From positions 1 to 64,000 of the forward strand of contig CBFIBQ010000004.1 in assembly GCA_965660875.1 (NCBI GenBank): a stretch of 64,000 nucleotides of DNA. The letters run 5' to 3'. The position numbers and the translations under genes were made by a program. Shown here one piece after another: positions 1 to 7,767 of the stretch; the first letter of the stretch is position 1; the number at the start of each line of letters is the position of its first letter. The DNA is from UBA6770 sp965660875. Its GTDB lineage: Bacteria > Bacteroidota > Bacteroidia > Flavobacteriales_G > Salibacteraceae. A model generated the notes under the pieces. It saw nothing but the letters and a program-made list of their open reading frames with translations, was not told the origin of the DNA and made no database searches.

Positions 1-33
1 AAAGACTGTATTTAACGATGCGGTCTTTTTTTT
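1..33 (+). terminator. rho-independent terminator, plus strand
   Basis: An 8-bp stem (bases 1-8 with 21-28, one G-U pair) is followed by a T run to base 33. It would end a plus-strand gene lying to the left of the window, which cannot be seen. Confidence 0.55.
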
Positions 34-59
34 AATAGACCTATATGCTTTGTGGAGGA

Positions 60-110
60 TTCATATGCGCCTGAGGCGGACGATCGTTCAAATCTCTCTC
101 TGGCTACAAA
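60..110 (+). other. possible tRNA 3' fragment
   Basis: The stretch holds a T-loop-like GTTCAAATC (86-94), a small hairpin CGCC-TGA-GGCG (68-78) placed like the variable arm of a class II tRNA, and an acceptor-like GGCTACA end. No matching 5' half is present, and only three of five T-stem pairs form. It is therefore not a functional tRNA. The same 14-bp sequence AAAGACTGTATTTA occurs at base 1 and again just after this fragment, at 114, so it could be a decayed duplicate of a tRNA left of the window. The resemblance may also be chance. Confidence 0.25.
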
Positions 111-112
111 TT

Positions 113-143
113 AAAAGACTGTATTTATTTGTACGGCCTTTTT
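113..143 (-). terminator. terminator for the membrane-protein gene
   Basis: A 10-bp imperfect stem (114-123 with 132-141) reads on the minus strand directly after the stop codon at 145. It has nine pairs, including one G-U, and one mismatch, and is followed by a short T run. It may also work on the plus strand. Confidence 0.45.
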
Positions 144-144
144 A

Positions 145-1476
145 TTAATCCTTCTGGGGGTTTTGAGTTTTTTCAATCAGCTTATCCACTCGCAGAAATA
201 CGTCCCAATATTTTTCTTTATTCATGTGCGCCCAGTGTATTTCGTAATATCTGTACTGAAATATTTGTATTTGACAGACAATGACCACCGTTAGAAGAAC
301 AGAGACCAGTCCTGTTTTTCTGTAACCAGAAAATCTTTTTAAAGCAAATCCTAATAATACAGCAAAAATGGGTATATATTCTACCATTACCCTTGAGGAG
401 AAACTACCTCCGTAGAACCAACACCACCATGAAGCCAGCACATAAATCACTATACATAATGGAAGTAATGCCGAATAGAATAAGTATTTAGAATCTTTAA
501 AAAGTACAACCAAACCAATAAGTGAAATAAGATAAATTGGCGTGTACAAAAACAGCCCTTTTTGGTAACTAAACAAAAATTTAAGAATCTCCGGGTTCAG
601 AAAGTTAAAGCCCTCTCCTTTGTAGGAATAGACAAAGAAAGAACCGGTTTGGAATTTATAAATAATCAATTGTATTCCAACGATAATGAAGAAAACGACT
701 GTTGCCAAAAGCGTGGTTTTCCATTGTTCAACCCGTTTAGCAAACCAGTCTACAAATTGCTTTAGATCTTTCGCCAAAAATGGAAGGAAAAAAATAACCA
801 ATCCGTTTACTGGCCTTATGAGCACAATCATTCCGAAGGTGAATGCCATTAAAAGTAAATCTCGATTGCGGTTTTGGTCAATATGCCTCTTGGATAGGTT
901 TAAAAACCAAGAAACAAAAGCAAATGAATATACATGAGACATACCCAACTCCCCGACGGTGTAATAAAATAGATTGGAGCCAAATAAAAAGGAGACCACT
1001 ACCAGACTTATTGTAGATTCAGAACAATCAAATAGCTTTAATAATCCACTTAAAAAGTATAATCCAAGTATGCAGTAAAACAAGGCAGCAATGGTTTGAA
1101 AGACCATATACAAATACGAATAACCATCTTGATCAAAACCGTAAAAGGGGCTAATCCAATGGGCGATTAAAAAGAAAGGACTACACGCAAGCGCAGTGCC
1201 GCTGAAATATTTGTTTACATAGGAATCTCCGTGTTTTTTACGATACTCATAAGGGGGGTGTCCTAGATAGTATTTCTCTTTTTCAATTGCATCAAAAAAC
1301 CCAAACTGTAGGTCTTGGTACACAAAAACTGCTGGTAAATAGGCGTAGTAACCTTTAGCATCGGCCTCTTGAAAATCCTTCCAGTTGTCGTTGTACCAAT
1401 TTAAGTTTGAAGAAATAAAAATTAAAACTAGTGCTGAAAGTGCAAGGGTTATATGGGAGCTTCTCCATTTAAGCAT
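145..1476 (-). CDS. polytopic membrane protein, possible GT-C type glycosyltransferase
   Basis: The 443-residue product has about ten hydrophobic segments spread over its length and an N-terminal signal-anchor. The first loop is acidic (EADAKGYYAYLPA, about residues 38-50) and is followed by a conserved-looking HPPYEYRKKHG stretch. An acidic first periplasmic loop is typical of GT-C glycosyltransferases that use lipid-linked sugars, but no family signature is clear enough for a firm call. It lies 6 bp downstream of the LytTR regulator gene on the same strand, so it may share its transcript. Substrate and role are unknown. Confidence 0.6.
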   Translation of the reverse strand: MLKWRSSHITLALSALVLIFISSNLNWYNDNWKDFQEADAKGYYAYLPAVFVYQDLQFGFFDAIEKEKYYLGHPPYEYRKKHGDSYVNKYFSGTALACSPFFLIAHWISPFYGFDQDGYSYLYMVFQTIAALFYCILGLYFLSGLLKLFDCSESTISLVVVSFLFGSNLFYYTVGELGMSHVYSFAFVSWFLNLSKRHIDQNRNRDLLLMAFTFGMIVLIRPVNGLVIFFLPFLAKDLKQFVDWFAKRVEQWKTTLLATVVFFIIVGIQLIIYKFQTGSFFVYSYKGEGFNFLNPEILKFLFSYQKGLFLYTPIYLISLIGLVVLFKDSKYLFYSALLPLCIVIYVLASWWCWFYGGSFSSRVMVEYIPIFAVLLGFALKRFSGYRKTGLVSVLLTVVIVCQIQIFQYRYYEIHWAHMNKEKYWDVFLRVDKLIEKTQNPQKD

Positions 1477-1482
1477 AACAGG

Positions 1483-2214
1483 CTATAGACTCATCATGTC
1501 TTTTAATTTACTTGCTTGTCTTCGAGAAATTTCAACCTTAGCTCCCGTAGTTAACTCCACTTGCATTCCTCCGTTAAACCAAGGCTCAATTTTTTTAATC
1601 CATTTTAGGTTGATAATGAATTTGCGATTGGCTCTAAAAAACTCTTTATCGCTCAAACGTTTTTCTAAGTTATTCAGCGATTTAAGTATTAGTGGTCTGT
1701 TTCCATTAAAATGGACCTTGATGTAATTTCCTACACTTTCAAATTTCTCTACATCACGCAAATGGACAAACCAACAGCGTTCGCCATCTTTTAAAAAAAC
1801 TTGATCATCCCCTGAGAGTAAATTACTGGAATGCTCATTTGCTTTTGTTTTTTCTTCTTTTATTGTTTCTATCGCCTTGTTTACCGCACTTGAAAATCGA
1901 TCCTCTTCGACAGGCTTTAGGATATAATCCATGGCATTTACTTCAAAAGCCTTTAATGCAAACTCGTCATAAGCGGTTACGAATATTACGTGAGGCACCC
2001 GGTCTAACTCTTCTAGCAACTCGAAGCCTGTTTTTCCAGGCATTTGGATGTCCAAAAAAACCAGGTCGGGCTTCAACTCTTCAATTCCTTTAATGGCTTC
2101 ATTGGGATTGCCGTAATCGGCGACCACTTCTAAACCGGAGTGGTTCTGTATTAAAGATAGCAACTCTTTTCTTCCTAATCGTTCATCGTCAACTACAATG
2201 GTTTTAATTTTCAT
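1483..2214 (-). CDS. LytTR-family response regulator
   Basis: This 243-residue protein has a receiver domain (about 1-125, phosphoacceptor Asp55 in FLDIQMPG, conserved Lys in ILKPVEE) and a C-terminal LytTR DNA-binding domain (about 140-243, with the family motif FFRANRKFIINL). It would bind promoter DNA after phosphorylation by the adjacent kinase. Its start overlaps the end of the kinase gene by 4 bp (ATGA), so the two are translationally coupled. The targets of such pairs in Bacteroidota are mostly unknown; the downstream membrane protein is an obvious candidate. Confidence 0.93.
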   Translation of the reverse strand: MKIKTIVVDDERLGRKELLSLIQNHSGLEVVADYGNPNEAIKGIEELKPDLVFLDIQMPGKTGFELLEELDRVPHVIFVTAYDEFALKAFEVNAMDYILKPVEEDRFSSAVNKAIETIKEEKTKANEHSSNLLSGDDQVFLKDGERCWFVHLRDVEKFESVGNYIKVHFNGNRPLILKSLNNLEKRLSDKEFFRANRKFIINLKWIKKIEPWFNGGMQVELTTGAKVEISRRQASKLKDMMSL

Positions 2215-3251
2215 AGCTCTGTATTATGAGGGATAGACAAGGTGCAAATCACCTCTGATTTATTTTTATTTTCAATAGTAAAAGATGCGCGATCATTAAA
2301 AATGAGGCGCAATCGTTCCTTCGTGTTTTCTAGTCCAAAACCTAGGTCTACCGCCTTATTCGGTTGGTATTGACCAGAGTTTTCAATGGATATAATTAAA
2401 TGATGTGCATGATTCGTGGCATAAACTCCAAGCCTTCCCCCCTCGGGTATGTGAGCAATTCCATGTTTAATACCATTTTCAACTAAGGTTTGAATCATAA
2501 GTGGTGGAACTAAGCAGTTTTTGGTATCCGGACTCATGTTTATTTCAACCTGAAGGCGCTCTTCGTAGCGGTGACTTTCAATTGCAAGGTAGTCTTTTAC
2601 CAGTTTGATCTCATCCTCAAGAGGGATCAGGCGTTTTTTACCCATCAGCAGATTGCTTCTCAAAATATTTGAAAGTTGAGTAATGGCCTGCTTCGCAATT
2701 TTTGGGTTTTCCTCTACCAATGCGCGAATACTGTTCATGGAGTTAAAAATAAAATGAGGGTTGAGTTGAGATTTGAGCTTGTTTAACTCAATTTCTCTTC
2801 TTGTGGCCTCCCATTTCAGGTTTTTGATTTCTTCTGCCTTATAATTTTTGAAAAAATGGTAGAAAAAGTAAATTAACGACCACAATGAAAACAAGATCAT
2901 CCAGCCCGCCAACTCTTGAAATAAAACCCCTAGGGTAATGTCTTTTTTAGAAAATATAAGGTAGGTAATACCGCTGTAAGCCAATTGAAATAACGCCGCC
3001 ATAACAAACGACCCAATTATGAATCGAGGAATTATGCTAGCTATGTTCAGTTTAAGCCAATCGTTGCGAATTATGATTTCTCGATATAAATGACTGATTG
3101 TAATGCCCAAAATAAAGGCAGAGGATAGCGTTAAAATGAGTTGGGTAGAGACCTCTACGCCACTCAATTGGTTAAGAAAATACGCAATTAGTATGTAGGC
3201 TCCCCAGCCAACAATTTGAGATAAGAGGTACCATCTTTTTTTCGAAGTCAC
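2211..3251 (-). CDS. LytS/YehU-type membrane sensor histidine kinase
   Basis: The 346-residue protein has four predicted transmembrane helices in the first 135 residues, a coiled linker, and a His_kinase domain with the motif QLNPHFIFNSMN (phosphoacceptor His166). A short HATPase domain follows (LVENGIKHG, then GFGLENTKERL). It lacks a recognisable extracellular sensor domain, so the membrane helices probably sense the signal. The start is GTG, because no in-frame ATG lies near. A TAnnTTTG promoter box ends only 5 bp upstream of it, so the message may be leaderless. It forms a two-component system with the overlapping LytTR gene. Confidence 0.92.
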   Translation of the reverse strand: MTSKKRWYLLSQIVGWGAYILIAYFLNQLSGVEVSTQLILTLSSAFILGITISHLYREIIIRNDWLKLNIASIIPRFIIGSFVMAALFQLAYSGITYLIFSKKDITLGVLFQELAGWMILFSLWSLIYFFYHFFKNYKAEEIKNLKWEATRREIELNKLKSQLNPHFIFNSMNSIRALVEENPKIAKQAITQLSNILRSNLLMGKKRLIPLEDEIKLVKDYLAIESHRYEERLQVEINMSPDTKNCLVPPLMIQTLVENGIKHGIAHIPEGGRLGVYATNHAHHLIISIENSGQYQPNKAVDLGFGLENTKERLRLIFNDRASFTIENKNKSEVICTLSIPHNTEL

Positions 3252-3255
3252 GTCT

Positions 3256-3263
3256 CAAATGTA
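3256..3263 (-). promoter_or_regulatory. -7 promoter box of the LytS-like kinase
   Basis: Exact TAnnTTTG match (TACATTTG). Its last base is 5 bp from the GTG start, placing transcription start on or next to the start codon. Confidence 0.5.
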
Positions 3264-3355
3264 GTGCAACAAACGAGTCTTTGGTAATTCACTTTACATA
3301 AATGGAGCTATTTAACCATAGCCCCTCATAAGCCGTTATGACCGACAATTAATGC

Positions 3356-3781
3356 TTATACAGTTGCAATACACTTTAACTCAATCGCTATTGGTGTGGG
3401 TAATGCATTTATAGCTACAGTAGTTCGGCACGGCTGATTGTCCTTGAAGTACTCTGCATAAATTCGATTAAAGGTTTTGAAGTCACGTTTCATGTCCACC
3501 AAAAACACGGTTACATCTACTAAGTTTTCCCAGCTCGACCCTGATGATTCAAGGACAGCTTTTACATTTGAAAACACACTGTGTACTTGTGCTTCGAAGT
3601 CAAACGCTTCAAAGTTTCCATTGTGGTCGAGTTTAAGACCAGGAACAGAACTATCGTTTTCATTGGATTTGGCTACTCTTGGGCCGACACCTGATAAAAA
3701 TAAAAGGTTACCAACTTTCCTTGCATGCGGGTATGCGCCTACAGCTTTAGGAGCATTGTCAGAGTTTATTTTTCCTTCCAT
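3356..3781 (-). CDS. RidA/YjgF family protein
   Basis: This 141-residue protein matches the RidA family across its length. RidA enzymes hydrolyse reactive enamine/imine intermediates released by PLP enzymes. The family features seen are a GVGP motif near residues 31-34, the stretch VFSNVKAVLESSGSSWENLV, and CRTTVAINALP near the C-terminus, with the Arg that contacts substrate carboxylates. The loop around residues 37-52 is slightly extended compared with the usual 125-130 residues. That length may mean a Rid subgroup other than archetypal RidA. It is a single gene with its own promoter box upstream. Confidence 0.88.
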   Translation of the reverse strand: MEGKINSDNAPKAVGAYPHARKVGNLLFLSGVGPRVAKSNENDSSVPGLKLDHNGNFEAFDFEAQVHSVFSNVKAVLESSGSSWENLVDVTVFLVDMKRDFKTFNRIYAEYFKDNQPCRTTVAINALPTPIAIELKCIATV

Positions 3782-3795
3782 AAATTGATTTTCAG

Positions 3796-3803
3796 CAAAT
3801 ATA
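3796..3803 (-). promoter_or_regulatory. -7 promoter box of the RidA gene
   Basis: Exact TAnnTTTG match (TATATTTG), 15 bp upstream of the ATG. Confidence 0.5.
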
Positions 3804-3857
3804 ATGTACGGTAAAGATATTGAGTGAATGTGCGTATTTTTACTGAAAATTGATTGG

Positions 3858-5549
3858 ATGAAATTAAAGTTGTTTTTTTTATTGCTGGCCCCTCAGTTGT
3901 TATTCGCTCAGGTTAGCAAACCAGATGCACCCCGATACTTGAAGCAGAATCAATTAGCCGTCAATCAAATTATTGAGATACCTCGTCCAGATTTAGAGGA
4001 TGTGAGGCAAATGCAATTATCAGCAAAAAAGATGCATCGAAATATGCCTTTTGGTAAAGTATTTCCTGTGGAGTTAAGCTCCAAACAATCTACGTCTCAA
4101 AATATAAATGAGTCGTTGCGATCAGATGTTTTAGAAGTTAGTTGTGAAGGAGCCAAAGGTTTAACGGTTTACCTGAGCGATGTTTTTTTACCCATTGGCT
4201 CCAAGCTGTATGTAACGAGCCACACCTCCAATGAAATATACGGTCCTTTTACAGAGGCTGATGTATTGAATGAACGCCTAGTTCCTTCAATGATTAAAGG
4301 TGACCACATAAAGATTGTATCTGTGTATTCTAGAAATAGCCGGATTAAGCCAAGTTATGTAGTTACGGAATTGGGGTACAATACTGGAGACCTTTCCAAA
4401 CCTCAAGAAGACTATGGGTCAAGGGACTTTGGTGATTCAGAAAACTGCCAAATTAATGTAAACTGTTCGGAGGGAGATAATTGGAGAAAACAACAGAATG
4501 CTGTAGTGCGTGTGCAAACCCGCGCGGGTAACTATTTAGGTTGGTGCACCGGAACGCTAATGAACAATACCTTACAAGATTGTACACCCTATGTGCTAAC
4601 AGCAGACCATTGCAGAGAACTTGAGGGTGAAGCGGCTACTGAAGAAAACTATAACGATTGGCAGTTTTATTTCAATTATGAAGGTACGGACTGTAAAAAC
4701 CCAAGAGAAAGAGACGTTAGTATTGGTTCTTATACCGGTTGTAAAAGAATATCGTATTCGAAACGAATGGGTGGCGGTGGTCCAGATGCATTACTTGTAA
4801 AGCTCTCCAACACAATCGAGGAGTTTTATAACCCACACTTTGCTGGTTGGGAAAACTTTGACGAGATAAGTAGTAATGGGGTAATGATTCATCACCCATC
4901 TGGAGACATAAAAAAGATTTCAACCTATAACACCGCTATAATTGAGTCGGAGTGGGATAAAAACATAAGAGAAAATACGCACTGGGAGGTTTATTGGTCT
5001 TCAACAGATAACGGGAGGGGTGTTTCAGAGCCGGGAAGCAGTGGTTCTGCCTTATTCAATTCCAGGGGAAGAGTTATTGGAGTGCTCACGGGTGGTGCAT
5101 CGGCTTGTAAGGAAGATCAAGATAAAGGGGTAAGCCCAGATTACCCAGACTATTTTGGAAAAATTTCTCTTGCTTGGAGGTGGTTATATGATCCCGAATC
5201 GAGTTTATTTCCGCATCTGGATGGTAGTAATCATACACCGGTTTTGGACGGAATCGATTGGCCATGCAGTGAGCTGGCATTAACAAATGATGCTGTATCG
5301 AACCTATTGGAGCGGCAAATTAGTCTTTACCCCAATCCAGCAAAAAGGTTGATTAACCTAGATATGGGAGGCCTACAATTAAAAGACTTAAAGGCATATG
5401 ATCTAGCTGGTTCAGAGTTACTCGTAATGAAGACTGAAGTTGACAAAAAGATTGTAATTGATATTAACTCTTGGCAAACAGGAATTTATATGGTACAGAT
5501 AGTTACTACAGGGAATAATATCATAAATAAAAAACTAATTGTAGAATGA
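3858..5549 (+). CDS. secreted S1-family serine protease with T9SS sorting domain
   Basis: The ATG at 3858 is preferred over the in-frame ATG at 3828 because it begins a clean signal peptide ending in LLFAQ. The precursor is 563 residues. A propeptide-like N-terminal region is followed by a trypsin-fold domain resembling lysyl endopeptidase. The triad is visible: His251 (LTADHC), Asp310 (GGPDALL) and Ser395 (GSSGSA). Several Cys residues suggest disulphides. The C-terminal 75 residues form a type A T9SS sorting domain (LYPNPAKR ... GIYMVQI ... KKLIVE), so it is exported through the outer membrane and released or anchored. Its stop overlaps the start of the next gene. Confidence 0.9.
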   Translation: MKLKLFFLLLAPQLLFAQVSKPDAPRYLKQNQLAVNQIIEIPRPDLEDVRQMQLSAKKMHRNMPFGKVFPVELSSKQSTSQNINESLRSDVLEVSCEGAKGLTVYLSDVFLPIGSKLYVTSHTSNEIYGPFTEADVLNERLVPSMIKGDHIKIVSVYSRNSRIKPSYVVTELGYNTGDLSKPQEDYGSRDFGDSENCQINVNCSEGDNWRKQQNAVVRVQTRAGNYLGWCTGTLMNNTLQDCTPYVLTADHCRELEGEAATEENYNDWQFYFNYEGTDCKNPRERDVSIGSYTGCKRISYSKRMGGGGPDALLVKLSNTIEEFYNPHFAGWENFDEISSNGVMIHHPSGDIKKISTYNTAIIESEWDKNIRENTHWEVYWSSTDNGRGVSEPGSSGSALFNSRGRVIGVLTGGASACKEDQDKGVSPDYPDYFGKISLAWRWLYDPESSLFPHLDGSNHTPVLDGIDWPCSELALTNDAVSNLLERQISLYPNPAKRLINLDMGGLQLKDLKAYDLAGSELLVMKTEVDKKIVIDINSWQTGIYMVQIVTTGNNIINKKLIVE

Positions 5550-5977
5550 GATACTTTTTTTTAATTGGGTTGATCAGTTGCTTGTTTGCTGTCGCTTGTA
5601 AAAACAGTTCGAAAGCAATTAGCTCAGATCAGACTTGTAAATCCCTAACGGTAGTAACGCCAGATGTAACCTTAACTCCGGCAGCTGGAGTAACCATAGA
5701 AAAGGCTGTTTTAAAGGGGGACTGTCTGACGTTGAAACTTAGGTATGAAGGTTGTGAAAAGACATCATACGCACTTTATCACAATGGTAGAGTTAAAAAA
5801 AGTCTACCGCCTCAGTTGACGTTGGTCTTGCAAAAAGATGAGGAGTATTGTGATGCGGTTTCAGAAATGGAATCAGAGGTCTGCTATAATTTAGACCCAT
5901 TAAAATCGGCTAGTGAAGGCGGGAAAATTGTGGTAAAAGTGCACTCCTACTCAGATGCGATTATTTACGAATACTAG
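5546..5977 (+). CDS. small lipoprotein coupled to the S1 protease
   Basis: This 143-residue protein has a lipoprotein signal peptide with lipobox FAVAC (Cys18). The remainder is a Cys-containing beta-rich domain of no family known to me. Its ATG overlaps the protease stop by 4 bp (ATGA), so the two are made together. A lipoprotein tied this tightly to a secreted protease could be an inhibitor, chaperone or surface partner, but nothing in the sequence proves this. Its 3' end overlaps the convergent gatC gene by 4 bp. Confidence 0.75.
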   Translation: MRYFFLIGLISCLFAVACKNSSKAISSDQTCKSLTVVTPDVTLTPAAGVTIEKAVLKGDCLTLKLRYEGCEKTSYALYHNGRVKKSLPPQLTLVLQKDEEYCDAVSEMESEVCYNLDPLKSASEGGKIVVKVHSYSDAIIYEY

Positions 5978-6267
5978 CCTTTGTTTATGACTTTAGGCAC
6001 TTTGAAATAAAAGCTATCTTTTTGTGGAGCATTTTTCAACGCGTCTTCTTTAGAAATAGTCACTTTACTTTCGTCTGGTCTTGTGGACCCTTTTTCATCG
6101 GTAATATAAACCAAGGGTTCAACGTTTTCGGTGTCAATAGCTTCTAGCTGAGCGACAAAGTCTAACATTCTTGTCAAGTCCTTTTTAATGGCTTCTTTTT
6201 CTTCGCCTTCAAACTCCAACTTAGCAAGCCCTGAAAGCTTATCTATCAATTTATCGTCAATATTCAT
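5974..6267 (-). CDS. gatC: aspartyl/glutamyl-tRNA amidotransferase subunit C
   Basis: At 97 residues it has the family length and pattern: an N-terminal helix (DKLIDKLSGLAKLEF), a middle helix (LTRMLDFVAQLEAIDTENV) and the C-terminal LKNAPQKDSFYFKVPKVI, which packs between GatA and GatB. GatCAB converts misacylated Glu-tRNA(Gln) or Asp-tRNA(Asn) to the correct amide form. The gene overlaps plsC by 4 bp and follows it in one operon; gatA and gatB are not in the window. Confidence 0.93.
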   Translation of the reverse strand: MNIDDKLIDKLSGLAKLEFEGEEKEAIKKDLTRMLDFVAQLEAIDTENVEPLVYITDEKGSTRPDESKVTISKEDALKNAPQKDSFYFKVPKVINKG

Positions 6268-7010
6268 TTCTTCGGTAATGCCTTGTCTATAATTTCAAAA
6301 ACTTGATCGCGCAAAGGTACAATATCCTTTTCAGTCATTCCCCTGGTGTTTATTGGCGGATGCACAATTGCCGGAGCTAACCCTGGAGAAGCAGGTGCCT
6401 TTAGAAAACCTCCATTTTCTAGACGCTTGTAGTTTTTAATAAACGTTACTGGAACAATCGGTACTTGTTGTTCTATAGCCAGTTTAAAAGCACCATTTTT
6501 AAATCGTCTCATTTCGGGTACCTTATCGGGAATCGTTCCCTCGGGAAATAATACCATACAATTGCCTTTTTTAAGTTCTTCTACCGATCTTGTATAAGCC
6601 CTGTGGCCATCTTTTCTGCTTCGTCGGTCTACAGGTATGTTCATGCCTTTTGTAAAGAAAATATTAAAAAGCGGCCAATTCATAATTTCTGCCTTTCCTA
6701 TTATGGTAAAATAGTCGGGTACCAATGGATAAATTAAGATGATATCGAAGTAACTACTGTGATTTGCAACCAACACATAGGGCGGCTCTGGAAAGTTTTC
6801 AGTTCCTTTTCTGATGAGAACAACTCCAGTAATCAGCGACAAAAACCACGACCATATTTTCTTGAGTTTAAAAGCCGTTTTATACCGCTTTTTTTTACCA
6901 AAAAGAAAAAGGAAAATTGGATAAACGAGAATCATAGAAACCAAGAACCAGAAGAAAAAGTAAATTTTCCAAAGGATAATAAATGGTCTTTTTATGATTT
7001 CTATAAACAT
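6264..7010 (-). CDS. plsC: 1-acyl-sn-glycerol-3-phosphate acyltransferase
   Basis: This PlsC-family enzyme makes phosphatidate from lysophosphatidate at the inner membrane. Visible motifs are the N-terminal hydrophobic segments, NHSSYFD (the HX4D catalytic motif), VDRRSRKDG, the FPEGT box (LFPEGTIPD) and VPIVPVTF. The ATG at 7010 is chosen over an in-frame TTG at 7019, which is part of a promoter box. The product is then 248 residues, the normal size. The box ends 7 bp before the ATG, so the transcript may be leaderless. gatC overlaps its end. Confidence 0.93.
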   Translation of the reverse strand: MFIEIIKRPFIILWKIYFFFWFLVSMILVYPIFLFLFGKKKRYKTAFKLKKIWSWFLSLITGVVLIRKGTENFPEPPYVLVANHSSYFDIILIYPLVPDYFTIIGKAEIMNWPLFNIFFTKGMNIPVDRRSRKDGHRAYTRSVEELKKGNCMVLFPEGTIPDKVPEMRRFKNGAFKLAIEQQVPIVPVTFIKNYKRLENGGFLKAPASPGLAPAIVHPPINTRGMTEKDIVPLRDQVFEIIDKALPKK

Positions 7011-7016
7011 GGAGGG

Positions 7017-7024
7017 CAAAAGTA
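7017..7024 (-). promoter_or_regulatory. -7 promoter box of plsC-gatC
   Basis: Exact TAnnTTTG match (TACTTTTG), 7 bp from the plsC ATG. Confidence 0.45.
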
Positions 7025-7065
7025 AGGTTTAACCATAACCTTATGTGCTAGCTTCTGCTCTATTT

Positions 7066-7767
7066 CTAAAACCTAAAGCCAATACTAAATCGACCAATAA
7101 ACGTGTTTTTAGAGGGACCACTAGAATTTAAATAAGCGTGCCCTTTTTGGGGAACTATTAAGTACCTATCGTAATTGAGTTCGGTAGTAAAACACCAACG
7201 GCGTGCAAAATTATATTCAGCCCCAATACCCGCTCGAATACCCCAATCTTTTAAATCATGATACTCTAACAAGATTTCCCAAGTGGCCTGAGCCGCAAAA
7301 ATCCATTCAGATCCTTTTCTATGCACCCCACCAATTCTACCAAAAATATCCCATTCTTCGTTTATTGTATGATTTCGTTGATAGGATAAACTGTAATAGT
7401 TTGCTTTTTTGGTTAATACCTGGCCTTGAGTATGGGGCCTTGGTAACAAAGTACCGTCATTTATTCTTTCAAAACTGGCGTAAACGCTGGTTGGCTTCGA
7501 TATGCGGAATTGATAGGAAATGCGAGCTGTTTGACTGCGTGCAGCAAATGGACTAAAGAGGTTTGCAGTGCGTTTTACATTTTTCCGGTGGATAATGGTA
7601 AAATAACCATTACCATCGGCAAAATTGTACATACTGTAACCTACTTGAATATGGTGCCTCAACAGTTTTTCTTCTGGCCGAACGTATTGGTCTTGTGCAT
7701 TTATCCAGCTGGGCAAAATGCACAAGAGAATAATAACACCTATATTCTGCTGTAGAATGCTATTCAT
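7066..7767 (-). CDS. small outer-membrane beta-barrel protein
   Basis: The ATG at 7767 starts a signal peptide (ending PSWINAQ); an in-frame start further upstream lies inside the preceding gene. The mature part alternates hydrophobic and polar residues in strand-like segments and ends in Phe (IGRFSIGFRF), typical of an 8-10 stranded outer-membrane barrel. No specific family was recognised. It overlaps the M4 protease gene by 8 bp, so it is co-translated with that secreted enzyme. Confidence 0.7.
   Translation of the reverse strand: MNSILQQNIGVIILLCILPSWINAQDQYVRPEEKLLRHHIQVGYSMYNFADGNGYFTIIHRKNVKRTANLFSPFAARSQTARISYQFRISKPTSVYASFERINDGTLLPRPHTQGQVLTKKANYYSLSYQRNHTINEEWDIFGRIGGVHRKGSEWIFAAQATWEILLEYHDLKDWGIRAGIGAEYNFARRWCFTTELNYDRYLIVPQKGHAYLNSSGPSKNTFIGRFSIGFRF

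Noticed and set aside
562..937. Plus-strand frames opposite the first membrane-protein gene
   Set aside because: Low-complexity translations with no family features, fully inside a better gene.
145..3251. Integrative element next to the tRNA-like remnant
   Set aside because: The adjacent genes are ordinary chromosomal ones and no integrase or phage gene is visible in the first part of the window.
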